Assembly (NCBI RefSeq): GCF_010015585.1
Contig: NW_022985108.1
Location: 35,142 to 99,141 of the forward strand
Length of the DNA: 64,000 bases
Origin: Eremomyces bilateralis CBS 781.70
Taxonomy: Eukaryota; Ascomycota; Dothideomycetes; Eremomycetales; Eremomycetaceae
Direction: 5' to 3'
The notes beneath the pieces are model-generated. The model saw only the letters and a program-made list of their open reading frames with translations. It was not told the origin of the DNA and searched no databases. This document shows, piece by piece, positions 19,801 to 32,603 of the stretch. Numbering within the stretch: position 1 is the first letter of the stretch; the number at the start of each line of letters is the position of its first letter. The translations under genes and the position numbers were made by a program.

Positions 19801-22800
19801 AAGAAGCCAACTCGCTCAACATTTCAAAAGCAGCGCCCGATGAGGCTAAGTGAAAAGGGAATGAGCTCTCGCTCCACGAACAACAATTCGATTCCCGAAA
19901 TAGCGGAAGATTGCAATAAACAGCGACAACGGCCAGCGGGTGGGGTTTCGGCATGCTGCGTGGTTGTGCCGTACGGAGATTTCTTGTTTGATTTCGATTT
20001 TGCTTTGACGCCTGGCGGGAACAATGGTCGAAACTACATTCAGCGCGTGACCCTCGCGTCGGGTTCGTGTGTTCGGCCGCTTGTACGTTTCGAGAAAGCA
20101 TAATTATCGAAAGGAAGACCAAAAATGTCAACGACCCGCGTTTACGGAATTCTCCCATGTGTTGGTGGTATAATACGACCATGCTGTGTCACTCGTCCGC
20201 GTCGATAATCCATACCCAGTTCCTTCACGCTCGATCGGATAGGCTTCTTTGTTGACAGCTAGGCGTCCCATTGTTAAATCCCTCCTTCTCGCGAGCCCAC
20301 CAATCCCGCCCATATAGCTGGAAATTTTCCCTGCCATTCTTCTCATTGCTCGCTGCTCAGGCATCACCGGGAATCCCTCCGCTCACCACGTTGGATTAAC
20401 GATTGTTTGAAGTTCGCTGCGGTGGCTGCGTCTCTTGTGTAACGTGCTACGGCGGTGTTGTGGCCGACGGCCCGTTGACAGTTGAACACCATGGATGTTT
20501 GACAGGCGTGACAATCAATCAGGAACACGTTTTCTTGTCCTGTTCGTTGCGAGGGCAATGGTGACTCCAGTGGTATGACAACGACTCGGCGAAAAGGGGG
20601 AATAAGCCGGGAGGATGGGAAGTGGTATGCACCAAAGAAAATGAGCTCGTCTCGTTGCGGTCGTTGGATGTGTTTTCGGGCCTCTTCTGTCGTCCCTTCA
20701 GTCCTTCTGCGTGTTGGCTGCTGGTTCGCGAAATAAAAAATGCCTGCCGTTGTTTTCCCAGATACGGTATGGAGCCGATCCTTTCAAATTTGTTTCCCAA
20801 TCCCAAATATTCCCTCTTCAATTTCAAAATCCGGAACCAGGCAGAAAAGCAGCCAAACCCGACCAACAGCAAAATTTGAGCGTGACCTCTTCTTCGAACG
20901 GAGGGCTGTGTGGGACAATTTTTAGTGGTGAGGAGCAGTCAGGGATCGCAGTCGTCGCATTTCTCGTCGTGTTTGACTTGTTTCGTCTTGATCTCGTTCG
21001 GCCCGCAAGTCCGGCCTGGCGTCCTCGATTTAGCACATGGTGCAATTCCATCGTCCATGTAATGACCACATCCGTATACGTGAATTACTCGTGTACACAT
21101 CTTCGCGATTGAAGTGTTCGCAGCAAATGCGCTGCGGGACGTCCTTGAGGCGGGGCTTTTTTACCGGACGGGAGCAATGAAAGAGATGGGAGCCCCAAGT
21201 AGAGGTACAGCCAATTGGTACCGGAGTTGGGATTCTGCAATTGGTCTTTGTTGGGCGTCGAAATCCCGGTGAGGGTCGGCGGGGATCGTCACAATTGAAC
21301 TGGTAGCGGGGTAGATTGCCTCAGCAATTGAATTGTTTTCGAAGAATAGGCGTAGGAGAACCGAAAGATGTCGGTTTCGTGGATCGGATGCGTGGGAGGG
21401 CTTTCCGGAATGACGAGGCAAGGAATCGAAACCACAACAGATCAACGAGGTCGGCCCGCGACTCTTTTATCCTCTTTTCAAGCTCCTGGCAAGACTCAGA
21501 GCAAGTGAGGTCGTGACAGGTGAAGAAGATGTGAGGTGTCAGAGAGGCACCATTCACCGGGCCTCTAAGGATACTAATAAAGTGGGTAATAGATGCGGCT
21601 TTCCCCTCGGCCCTGACAAGTATCGAGGTAATCGAGGCAAGGTACGGCGTTAGGTGGGAATATGGTGCTGACCGGCGGAGCGGATGCAACCCCGTAGGTG
21701 ATATGAAGCAAAGAAAGGGATCTCAAAGGCACATCACACATGAGAGACAAGTATCTCTTCTGCTTCGTCTTCTGATGCTGCTTCAGATGTAGGTATGTCC
21801 AAGGCCGGGAGTAGACATGCAATAGTAGTAGATGTCGGGGAGGAATGGGGAGCAGCAAAAGCAAGCGGGAAAAAAAACCAACAGCGTTCCAAACAGCAGT
21901 CCGTGGGATTATAAGTCCAGGTCATTGACGGAAATGACAGAACGGGAACAGGCCACAGGTTCCAAAGACCCAGGAGTTAGATTGTTATTGCCTCCCGTTT
22001 GCAACATTGAGTGCGACGGGCCAGGCATGTCTAATTCGTCTGGAGGTCCTGGATTCGCAAAAGACGTGGAAGGGTACGGACAGCCGTTTTGGCGCGTCCA
22101 CACGCGGGAAGGCCAGCAACCATGGAGACCACTCAGACCAGACACCAGAAAACCAGACATGGAGACTGGAGAGGCAAGGAACGTGGAAAGTCCTTGTACA
22201 ATATTACATACGGGCCAAAAAGTTACTCTTGCCATTCGACCCAGGAGTGATCAATCAGTCTCCGGTAGCAGGCTAGGGCCCCTTCCATCACCTATTCGGG
22301 CGCGATGCCGGGGACATGGGGACCACGCCAGGGTCATACCGATGCCATCTTCAATAGATGAGTAGCCAGCTTCCCTGTGATGAAGATGGCGCGGAAGACC
22401 AATGGTGATGCCGGGCAACGCTAGCGCCACAGAGGGATACATCTGGGCTCTGGACTGGCCCTCCCTGCGGCAAAAAACCTCAGACACGGCCAATAATTCC
22501 TTGCCTTGAGCGTCTTTTCCTTGATCAACCAACCCCCGTAAACGTTCGTTTCCACTAGAGAAGCTTACCCTGGTTTCTAATAGGTAGGTACCTACTAGGA
22601 CTCCGTACACCTTGTAACTTGTTCCTTTAGAGGGTGCGTGGCCTGCTGGGGTATTGGACCCTTCATCCTTCGACTGGATGTAGGACACACATAACCTCTG
22701 TGTCCAGTATCGAAAGCCAACGGTGACCAGACCATCCTCTGCTAATCTACTTTACATGGAAGGGGAGGCTGTATTTCTAGAAAATTATGGAGAAGCCCTG

Positions 22801-25800
22801 CCCCTTCGGCAGCTATCGTGCTGACTTACACAGCACACACATACAGAGGTCAGATCTCCGCAAGTAATACGGATACTTCCATGGCCGACCATTGTTACGA
22901 CTTGGGATCTGGGAACTTGGAGGCAGATAGACCGTCCAGGATCCAGACGGAGTTACAGAGCTTTGACTTTGGGTCTCGAGCCGGCTCTTCTAATTGCTCT
23001 CACTCTCGCTTTGCCTCCCAATATCCGCCGCCGTCCAATGGCCATGGTGAGTTGCGGACGACGACCAGAAGCACACAGGTCAGCAGCCGTGACGGACACG
23101 AAAAGGGCCGTTCAACTGCAGCATCTAAACGGCGCCAAATTCCGCGGCATGTCGGAACCGAGCCGTCTGTGCCCCAATTCTCCGCAATTGGATGGTTGCA
23201 GGAATAGCATGATGCAGCGATGCTTGTCTGCATCGTTGAGAAGGGGATGAGGTACGTACCATTTCCCCCCCCACGCGCCGTGCAGTAGTTGATGCATCCC
23301 CAGGAGAAGGGTTTGCCGCGTAGGCGTAATATTACTGACTTTCGGTTTGTAAAATGAAAGTTTGACAGAAGTAAGCCTGTACCACCGAACGTCTCATGTT
23401 CCAGAAATTTGCCGTTCCTGCGATAACCTCATGCTTCTGGAACGTCCAAGGTTTATGCCCAGATCTCTCATTCCGCAGACGGCGACCACAGACATCCAAG
23501 GAAATGCGGACACATGCGAACTCCTACCCTCGGAATCTTTGGGTTCGGAGAGCTGATAGGCGGTTGTGACCAGACACAGTCCATGTTTCCGTTCCAACGT
23601 GCGCTGCTGGGGACTCAACATCAAACCACACCTCAATCAGGGCATGACGGCCTGGGACGGCAACGAAACTGCGATTGGGAGGCTGGAGAGGGATTGGGAA
23701 CCGACGTCTCCATTTTGATGGACCTGGATGCTGCTACATTCCCGTTGCTCGTCCCGTGCGCTGGCTCAACAGTCAAAGATATCGGCAATTGCTGGTCGGA
23801 GGTCCGTTTCCTGGAGGATTCATGGCGGATCGACGACGGACATGAACGTTGGTTGACACGCATATTGCGTTTGAGTCGAACCGATCGGGTGATCGCGCCC
23901 TTCGTTTGGAGCAATCGCTCAATTCTCGAACGGCTACGTTGGGGAGGCTTCCCTGTTGCCCATTGTCGATTGTCTGTATGTACGACGCTCGGTAACATCT
24001 CGAATCCTTGAGCAGCCCGGAAAATAAGGGTCAAACAAGGTCAAGAGCACCGCGAACTGTTCCTGAATCCAGACCTAAATGAGTAGAAACTCGCCAATCA
24101 TCCTGTTGTGCGACCCGAATTGCAACGGCCCAAACAACCAATTATGGGTCTGATTCAGGTTAAACATCATATCCGTCGGCCACATGGCACCCTAGCCGCC
24201 ATGTCGTGTCCGTGGTTGCGCACAGCGGCATTCTCAACACTTAGCAGCCCTTCCCGCTCGCTCCCCAACCGGACTTGGGTATTGTGTTGATAAAAAAAGT
24301 ATGGGCACCAATTCCGTGAAGTAAAAAATCACGGGACTCGCGAATCCAGTCTCACCTAGTCGACGAAGGGGCGCAAGAGTTATTGACGGCAACGGGAAAA
24401 GGGTTGAATGCGTTTGGATGCCATGATGCGATGAAAACTGCGTCATCCAAGTTCCAACCGTCGCCCACGCTACGAACAGTGGAAATATGTAACAGAATTC
24501 TTGCAAAATATCCTGATCGTGAGCGAATCCGCGCTTGTCTGAACCATCCCCGCTGCGGCAGGGATTTTTGGTCCGGGGCCAGCGGCAAATCGCCTTGGTG
24601 TACGGCGGCGTTTTCTCATTCTGGTCAAGCCTCAGCGTAGTGCTGCGGGGAAGAGGGAGCCGGATGCGTGAATTGAAGGAGCACAGATGCCCAGGCTGGG
24701 AGTCGGATAAGGGACGAGTAGCGGGACAGGGAAGAGGAAGGTACCTGAGAGGCACAGTCGCGTGTCTGCAGGTGACAGGTCACAGGTGTCGCTTGTTTTC
24801 GACGCTGTCACTAGCCGCAGAGGACCGGTCATATCGTTCTCGGCGACTTCATGGTTCAACGGACATTTGTTGATACACAGTATTGAACCAGGAGACGTAT
24901 CCCAGTACGATATCCACGGGGCTCGGACCTTTGAAAACTCAGTTGTATCAGTATCAAATTACGATTGTTGAATATGGTCGGCAGATTCCGGAGTTTGCCC
25001 TGGTTGGTTAATGACTTAGAGTTGCCGCACATCTGCACGGTCGATGACGATTCAAATTGAATGTTGACGCTTGCCGCTTGGGCCTTGGACCAGGAATTCG
25101 GCATGGCAGCCAAATTGGCCCCATACATATTAGACCATCATGGTACTTGAATGCAATATGCCGACTGCCGAATTGTGACAACAAGGAAACGTTAGGGAGG
25201 GGAACTGAGACAGCGTTAATAATAACCGAGATTTTAGAGTCTTGTAGACTCGTAGAGAGGATATTCTAGCTCTTCACGACGGGCCGAGGTCAGATCCCAA
25301 TGCCATGTAACATACGCGGCTGATTAGACCAATTGCTTCGAAGTCGACATTTGAAAGGGTGGATATTGCGAGTTCCAGGAAATAGTATGTGTAAGGAGTT
25401 AATTAGGCGCTTGGTCCAGATAGATGGTCCTTGTTACGGAGTTCAGAGCGCTTGTTTGAAGATGCTGACATTGATATCTTGCGCGGACTAGGATCACTGA
25501 TTGCGCTGAAGGTTGTGTCCTTTGAGGCTTTGACCTTTCATGTGGAGCCGAGATCCACATCCTTAAAACGACGATGCGAATTGAACCGGTCGAGATTTAG
25601 ATGTCCGTGTCATTAGACTTTGCAAGGCTCGAAATTGCGATGCCTATAGTATAGAATCTGCGATTTGTGTGTTTGGCTGGGGTGGTGGTGGTGCAGATCA
25701 GCAGATGGTTTTAATAGTGGTTTTCAAGCTCTCGAACGACATCAGCCGAAACGTCAACTGAGGTTCTGCAGACTGTAGGGTTCGACATCTGATCTCGGAC

Positions 25801-27433
25801 CGCGCCGAATTCCCGTTGGAAAACATTATCTTCTTTAAATTGAAATTGTATTGGGTAGAGATTTCTAGTTTTCAACATCTTGCTCGTTTTCAGCTTGATA
25901 TGCGGCTTACTGGGCGGCCATCAGCACTTGGCGTTAAGGCAAAGCACCACTCAGCTTATCGTCAACCTTCCGTTAAGTTTGTCGATCATATGCAGTACAT
26001 ATCTCCAACCGATATCTCCAGATGTCCAGATCTCGTCAGACTGTAGAAGCCCAGCAAGCAAGTTCTTCTGTTATTCCCGTATCGCGGCGAGTCAGCTCTT
26101 AAAATATGACACCCCAGAGTCCCTTTCCCCGGGCCTTTCCGTCCATCCGTCAACCTCAATTTCCTTTGATTCGCGAGAAGTTTTCCTTAAGGCTGCGTGA
26201 TAATGTACAGTTATCGTCAGAAATTATCGTCATTCTCTCCAGCCATGGCAATCGTCGCGATCCAGCCTCGATCGACGAAGAAGACTCGGGACCCGGTTAA
26301 TATCGGGCCTAGATCTGTCCCGCTTTGCTTGTCAGATGCTTGTTGAGGGAAACCATTTGCGGCCTAACCCCTAATTTCCAACCATTACAATGGAGGAATC
26401 GAGAAATGGACCAGGTCACCAGGCAGATGGCCATCCTCACCACTGGCTCCACGGATCTTAGATTCAGATTTCGTGTCCAAGCGTCCTGGAGAAGCCGTTG
26501 CGAGTGGAGTAGGAACAAACCCATCCCACTTCAAGCCGTAACCCCGCAGATCACATCCTGCCAGCCTCCGTCGTCGTCTTCCTATCCCCCTGATAACTTT
26601 CACGATCCTTCTAAAGACAAACGCTCCTGATAAGAACTTGCTTTCAAATCACTTTCCATGAATGATATTAATTCAGCTGCTCATATGCCGTCTGGTAATT
26701 CCGTCTTCTATGCCGCAACTGGCCGAGATAATGGTGCATTTCGCACGAGCGCCTCCTGTCACGGGCGTCATCACAAAGTTCTCGATTTAGTGCTATCCCT
26801 GAGATCTAGATGCACCGGATCAACCTACCTTTCTGGGGTCCCCGCTATGGACTGCCTGACCATTCCGACTTTTCATCGTGAACTCGGGTCGGCACTAATG
26901 CTTCATTCTACGATCCGGACGATCATTCGCGTCGGACCCCTCCAACGCGGCCCCGGCAGCGTCCTCGTTCGCTGTATATAGACTGGACGGCATGCTCATT
27001 TCGTATCAGTTATCGTCGCATTCCAGCATCTCTCCTGATCTTTTTCACCCCCGCACTTTTCGACAGCCCAGCTCGCTCGACGTGCATGAACTTGCGTCAG
27101 ATCCCGCTCTTCTAGCGCCGACAAAAGGTTTCAACAAAAGCCACATACACGTCTATAGCCACGGCTTTTGCCCACGTGCATATCAGATTTCGGACGCGTG
27201 CAACACATCCCCTACGATTCAGAAAATCCTTGGTTGAGGACTAGCACTGTGATCGACTGCCTAATCAATTAGCCTCATTCGATAAGAACTTCCCGCCCTC
27301 AAGATCTATATAAACAGTCATCCCACCGAACTTCATCACTCCTAGAAGCACCCTCAACTCTCAAGCCAGACTCCCCTCGACTCCCAACTGTCTAACCCTT
27401 CTCTTAATCCACTACCACCACTCATCTTCAACC
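16872..27433. other. 10.5-kb region without a recognisable gene
   Basis: The stretch begins at the MDM12 start codon. Short open frames occur on all strands, but none has gene-like length, codon use or a domain I know. I found no tRNA B-box, no 5S rRNA, no transposase motif and no long terminal repeats by eye. Base composition stays near balanced and does not look heavily RIP-mutated. Small points seen: a perfect 12-bp palindrome GTAGGTACCTAC near 22588, and a TATA box at the far end serving the next gene. It may be very old decayed sequence, a long regulatory region or non-coding transcripts. I cannot tell which. Confidence 0.5.
27305..27433 (+). promoter_or_regulatory. core promoter and C/T-rich leader of the gene at 27434
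   Basis: CTATATAAAC at about 27306-27315 is a good TATA box. It is followed by a leader of about 100 nt made almost only of C, T and A (for example CTCCCCTCGACTCCCAACTG) that ends in TTCAACC-ATG. This layout is typical of strongly expressed fungal genes. Confidence 0.65.
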
Positions 27434-27823
27434 ATGGACGCCGCCATCATGTCTGAAATCACCGGCACCGACTGCCACATCGAGCCCTTCGCCTCCTCCG
27501 CCGCTCACACCACCCCCCTTCGCAAAGCCTCCATCTCCTCCTCCCTCCCCTCCCCCAGCATGGAAGCCCCCCCCACCACCTTCCTCTGCCTGGTGCCCGT
27601 CCACTCCGACTCTTTCCCCTCCTCGCACCTTCGCTCTTCATCCCTCCCCTCCCCTCCCGCACTCCCATCCGTCCCCGAGCAACCGATCATGCTCGTTGAC
27701 CAGCAGCGCCGCACGAGCGACTCGTCCACCACGAGCACGGGATCCGCGCTGCGGTTTTTGAAGTTGGGGCCGGTGCATTTCGGGGGGGAGCCAGGCGTGG
27801 GGGACTATGCTGATATGGATTGA
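27434..27823 (+). CDS. small Ser/Pro-rich protein with a conserved-looking C-terminal tail
   Basis: A single exon of 129 codons. Most of the protein is disordered (Ser, Pro, Thr, Leu). Towards the end it has MLVDQQRRTSDSSTTSTGSA and then LRFLKLGPVHFGGEPGVGDY. I recall the FLKLGPVH tail in several small ascomycete proteins of unknown function, but cannot confirm that here. A C-rich third-position bias, a TATA box about 120 bp upstream and a pyrimidine-rich leader all support an expressed gene. There is no signal peptide or membrane segment. RRTSDS could be a basophilic kinase site. It stands alone at the edge of the empty region. Confidence 0.7.
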   Translation: MDAAIMSEITGTDCHIEPFASSAAHTTPLRKASISSSLPSPSMEAPPTTFLCLVPVHSDSFPSSHLRSSSLPSPPALPSVPEQPIMLVDQQRRTSDSSTTSTGSALRFLKLGPVHFGGEPGVGDYADMD

Positions 27824-29787
27824 GTGATCATCGGGGGGCGGGGCGGGGACGCGCGGGAGCATGAAAGCGGGGACGACGTATCGTTCTGGTGGAGGGAGAT
27901 CAAATTGGCTGGATAATCCCCCGGTGTCGTGGAGACATTTGAGTGCGGATGGCGGCTTGTTTCTTTTTCCCTCGATTCTTAATCCGTTTGATTTCTAATG
28001 ATCATTATGCGTGCCCGATACTTCTCCTGCATTTGTCTTGGGAGAAGGGGCTTATCAGTTATCATCTGTCAGACTGTGGCCCGCAGAAAAATAGGAAGGA
28101 TTCTGATAGTAAGAAGGGAGAGGCTGAGAGCGGATCGAATACACGAGAGTATTATGCTTTTTCCGATCTGCAATATTACTCCTATCTTATCATTTCAACG
28201 CATTTGGTCGTGTTTTTGTTAGATGTACGCATGTGCAACGATGGCGCCCCAACCCCACCAGTTCGTGATGACGTCTGGTTCCCCCATTGGGCCTCACCGA
28301 TTCCAATACGGGGTGGTACGTACCTGTTCATCCTGCACCATCCTGCACCATCCTGCAGACCCGCACCAGAACTCCTTCCGCACCCCCGAGTCCAAACACG
28401 TATACAATACTCGCATGGCGCTTGATCATCCGAAACATTACTGACGAGTGACGACCTCTTCCGCTGTAGCATATCACCGTATCACCATCTCGAATGCAAG
28501 TACATCATCGTTTCTGCCTGGCTTCCCCGACGCACCTGGTTAAGTCTAGCCTCAAAGGAACTAGGATACTTGGTCAGGAAGCGGCTTGACGAAGCGGTTC
28601 GTAGTTAGACATGCAGTTCGCTCCATGTCCAGTGTCCACCGTATTGATACGCACGATGCCATGTGGCCAGCAGGGACCAGCCCAATCGCCTGAAGGCTGA
28701 AAACGCCAGGTTATTTGCGCTTTCGATTCCGGAACTCCTGTCCTGGCTCCGCATAGTAAACTTTTAGCTTCAAAGTGCGCTCTCTCTCCAGGTTTGGCCT
28801 TCAAGGTTTGGAGACACGGCTCGACTTCCCGCATAGCACGGTCCAACATTCTATTCAGCTCCAAATGTTTCATATCACGTCAGAGTTCCAGGTTCCTCGA
28901 GCGTAGACAAGGAGCTATCTCTGTCCTCCATGCGATTGCGCTTGCTATTCCAACGTGAGCATATGTCATGATCGAAGATTGAAGGATGAACGTGGCGCCG
29001 ATGCACGAGCTCCTACTTGATCCTGCAAGCCCATTCCCTACGGCAAGAATCCTCGAGAAGTTGAGATCATACCGTTCAGTGATCTGATGCGCCCAGCCCT
29101 GCAGGTCCCAGGCTCCGAGCCGCAATGAGGCGTAAAGCCAGAAACTTTATTCTGTAGTTATATCAAATTCCTTGCAGGGAATTATTGCTCTACTGAGTGT
29201 CGGGTGCTCAGAGCCGCGTTAATCAGACCATCCACCTGGTTTCCTGCAGTCGATTGGACATAGTACCGTTGGTAGGTAGGCATTTCCACCGCACCAGATA
29301 GACTTTCTGGAAGTCGTCGAAGTGCCGTGAGTCCTCACGTTTCTTTCAACGAGGCTCTGAAACATCTTCTCTCAGCTCCTAAGCTCCATCCTTGTTGGAG
29401 AGCTCCAAGCTTGGTAAATTTCTCGCGGCCGATCAGCATGGGATGAATGTGGGGTGAACTTTGGGTAAGGATGAAGCTTGAGGATCAGGGAATGAGGGTC
29501 CAGTTGCAGACAGGGATCGCAGTCGAGATGGCACATAATTACTTGGGGATCCGGGAGTCATCCTCAAGCGACATTGATCTGCAGAACTAAATCTCCATAC
29601 ATGTATTGGGAGTAAGCTATCAAATCATCCTATGGTCATAGTTGAAGAGCTGGGTGTCCTGTAGCCAGAACCAGTCTGCACTGATCAGATGGCACATGTA
29701 TTTGAGGTTAGAATGGAACCAGTCTTCTCGAACAATGGAGGGTAGGTGGTGGGTGCAATAATCATCTACACGGAATTATACACACCC
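27824..29787. other. 2-kb intergenic region
   Basis: It holds the 3' side of the small gene and the 3' flank of VPS33. There are three 10-bp tandem units (CATCCTGCAC) at about 28329-28358. The minus strand from 29125 to 28574 has one frame broken only by a single TGA, discussed under findings. I support no gene here. Confidence 0.45.
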
Positions 29788-32017
29788 TCACCTCCCCCCG
29801 AAATCCCTCTCCGCAATCGCCGCCTTCATCATATCATTCCCACTCACCATCCCCGTCGTACAAATCACCAAATTCCTCCTCCGCCCCTCATCCACCAACC
29901 GCTTCCCCACGAACCGCAACGCCGCCACCTCCGCCCGACTGATCCCCCCCAAATAGAATACTAGCACCGTCTTCCCCTCCGTCGATCCCGACCCGTTCAA
30001 GATCTGCTTCGCCCGCACCGCCTTCTCCTCCCCCCTCTGAACCTCGTCGAACGTGGCGCCCTTGATCTGCTTCACCGCCTCTTCGAAGGGGCGCCAGCCT
30101 TGCGAGAGTGCGGTGGCGCCGGAGGCCGCGGCGTTGGTGGCGCCAGGGTGTTTGTTGGAGAGGGAGGCAAGGTATTGTTTCTGGAGGACGCATTGCACGA
30201 GGCGGACGCTAAGTGGAACGGGGCCGCTGTAGACGTACGCGATATCGTCGGGTTTGGCTTCGTTGACCTCGCGCATGTATAGATGGAGTGCTTTTCTGAC
30301 GTAGGAGTAATTCGTCCCTGAGCCGGATTTGGAGAGTGGCGCGGGAGTGAAAGCACTGCCGGACCGTGTGGACAGGAGACCCATTTTTTCGAGTCGGGAG
30401 AGGGTTAGGAGGTGTTGTGGGCCGTAGGCATGGAGGATGGCGCGTTTGAAGGCGTCCAGGTCGCGGGGTCGTAGGCCGTTGCACATGGTGGACTCGAGGC
30501 AGAGGAGACGGAGAACGGTGGGGAGGGAGATGGCGCGGGAAATTAGCTCGTCGATGGTGTCGTGCTGGGATGTAGGGTCTAGTTCTTCGGCAACGGTCTG
30601 TTGCACCTCGAGAATACGGGTGAAGATCTCAGATTGGGTGAACTTCTGGATCTCTTCGGCAATGTTGGTATGGAGCTTGAGGCTAGTTTGTTCGGATTGG
30701 TAGCTCGGGAGCTTAGAGACGAACTCCCGGAGCTCAGCAGTGGTCTTCGACGCTGTGGGTCGATTCTCGTATGTATTTTGCAATCGACGTGCGACTGAGT
30801 TGAGTACCTGGGGGACAACTGCGAAGTTGGTGTCCCGAATACTCTTGAAAAGGGATTCAGTGCCGTCAAGGATGATCTTCTTCCGAAGTGGCTGTGATGC
30901 TGATCCGGGTCCCGACGATGACCCTTGGGAAGTCGTATTGCTGGCAGTGCCTACAACGGAGGAGTCAACTTCGATTTGATTGGACTCTATCCCAAAACAT
31001 TCGTCCACCAGTCCCTCATAAGTTAACTGCGTAAGCAGAGCAGATGGAAAATCAACTTCTCGGTCTATAATGATCAAGCTTTCGATCGTGTTGCTGGGAG
31101 TTAGTTCGTAGCCGGCGCCAGAGGGACGAAAGTCAGATGACGCTGTGAGTTCCGACCGCATACGCATGAGCAAGTCGGCGAGTCGCTTTGCGTTGTTCCC
31201 TTTCCCTGTGATACGAGGGAAGAGCCCATGGTGCTGTTGCAGCAACATCAACGCTTTCGCCGCAGTGAAAATGCACGTCGGATCTTTGCGCTGGAGGATA
31301 GTTAGAACATGCCGGAAAACTAAAGGACATGGTGCGTGCAAACCAGGTATAGATCTCGAAAACTATTCTCTAGCTCCAGAGATAGTATATCTTCAGCGAC
31401 GGGAACAAAGTATAAGGGATACTCCGAGACGTTGACATCGCCAAGTGCGCCCTCCTCTTCGAGAATCTGATCCGAGACTAAGGTCCTCCTCGGGACCCAG
31501 AATATAGATATCTCATGTTCGGTCTGACCACTTTGACGTAGCCGCTTGATCTGACCTGAAAATTGTCAGCGATACATTTTAGAAAGCAAGTCCATGGAAG
31601 GCAAGGATTTCCACAATGCAACCGCATAAAAACCTTAGCATTGACTACGTGAAGTGGGAAGAAATAGCGAAGACAAAGCTTGACTTACTTGCAATAGCAT
31701 GGACTTCATTCAAATTATCCGAGCGGGCCAAGAACACGATATTCTTCTGCGACGAGTCGACATTATCGTTCTCTAAGAAAAACACTTTGTCCACCCCATA
31801 CTCCTGGAGCGTCGAGAACTTAACGAAGAGCCCCAACGTCCCCGCAAGGCCCTTCTCGATGACGAGGTTCTTCTTGCCTCGAACCTACGCGCTCGATTAG
31901 CAACTTCGATGAGGGGAAATGTGGACGAGTCGAGTCACTGACCCCTTCAAGGAGAAGCAGAAGGTCTCTCCGAGCCTTCTCACCTATTTCGGAGGCCTCG
32001 AGGACGGTTCGCGCCAT
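29788..32017 (-). CDS. VPS33: vacuolar sorting Sec1/Munc18 protein VPS33 (HOPS/CORVET)
   Basis: Four exons, 32017-31943, 31884-31689, 31555-31344 and 31290-29788, give 661 residues. Introns are 58, 133, 53 nt with canonical ends, and the last has a TTCTAAC branch site. The N-terminus reads MARTVLEASEIGEKARRDLL; then KNLVIEKGLAGTLGLFVKFS, HEISIFWVPRRTLVSDQILE and SFRDLYLRKDPTCIF across the last junction. The Sec1 core continues with ESLIIIDREVDFPSALLTQL and TYEGLVDECFGIE, and the C-terminus ends RRNLVICTTGMVSGNDMMKA. Family members bind vacuolar SNAREs and, as part of HOPS and CORVET, drive endosome and vacuole fusion. Length and order fit fungal Vps33 (about 650-700 residues). No odd features. 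Confidence 0.93.
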
Positions 32018-32603
32018 GGTTGATCTACGGTGAAGGCTGCTCCCCAGCCAGGGCAACTGATGGCATGTCACCTCATCGCCCGCAGTAGACGGAAGGCTAT
32101 GATTCCCCAACTGCGATGACTTTCGTTTTAGGATGATCTCTTTTGAAAATCCAATTCTTGTCGAAGGTTGCGTTGCTTGCAAGTTGTTGATCTTGATAGA
32201 GCTTGGACGTGTGATTTAACTTGGAGGTTCGCAGTTCATGTGTGGCTAGGGTTTCTGATATGTGGCTGTGTGCTGTGTCCCGATCAGATCACGTTCGGAC
32301 GAGTTCTAGCTAGCACTTGAATTGAAAATGGCGGAATTGGCTCTAGAGGGTAATATTCAAGTGCTCGATATAAGCACCTAGCTAACGCGAGATAATGCCC
32401 ACAGTGTCATATGGAAATGCCATGTCATACATAGGGTGGTATTACATTGAGTCAGGGGAGATATATCGGGATCTACTGTAGCTCCGACCGCGATAAATGT
32501 AAAATATATATACACAGAATGCTAAAAAACAGGGCTTCATACTCTTTGGAAGTAATGGCACCATCTGGGCAACTTTCTATTCCCAAAGATAGCGAAAACA
32601 ACC
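32018..32603. promoter_or_regulatory. intergenic region between VPS33 start and COQ6 end
   Basis: Both genes lie on the minus strand, so this holds the VPS33 promoter and the COQ6 3' end. It is A/T-rich near 32495-32520 (AAAATATATATACAC). No gene seen. Confidence 0.45.

Noticed and set aside
16900-27400. Some twenty frames of 60-180 codons, such as 21832-22365 and 19717-20103
   Set aside because: Their peptides look random, overlap on both strands, and do not join through convincing introns.
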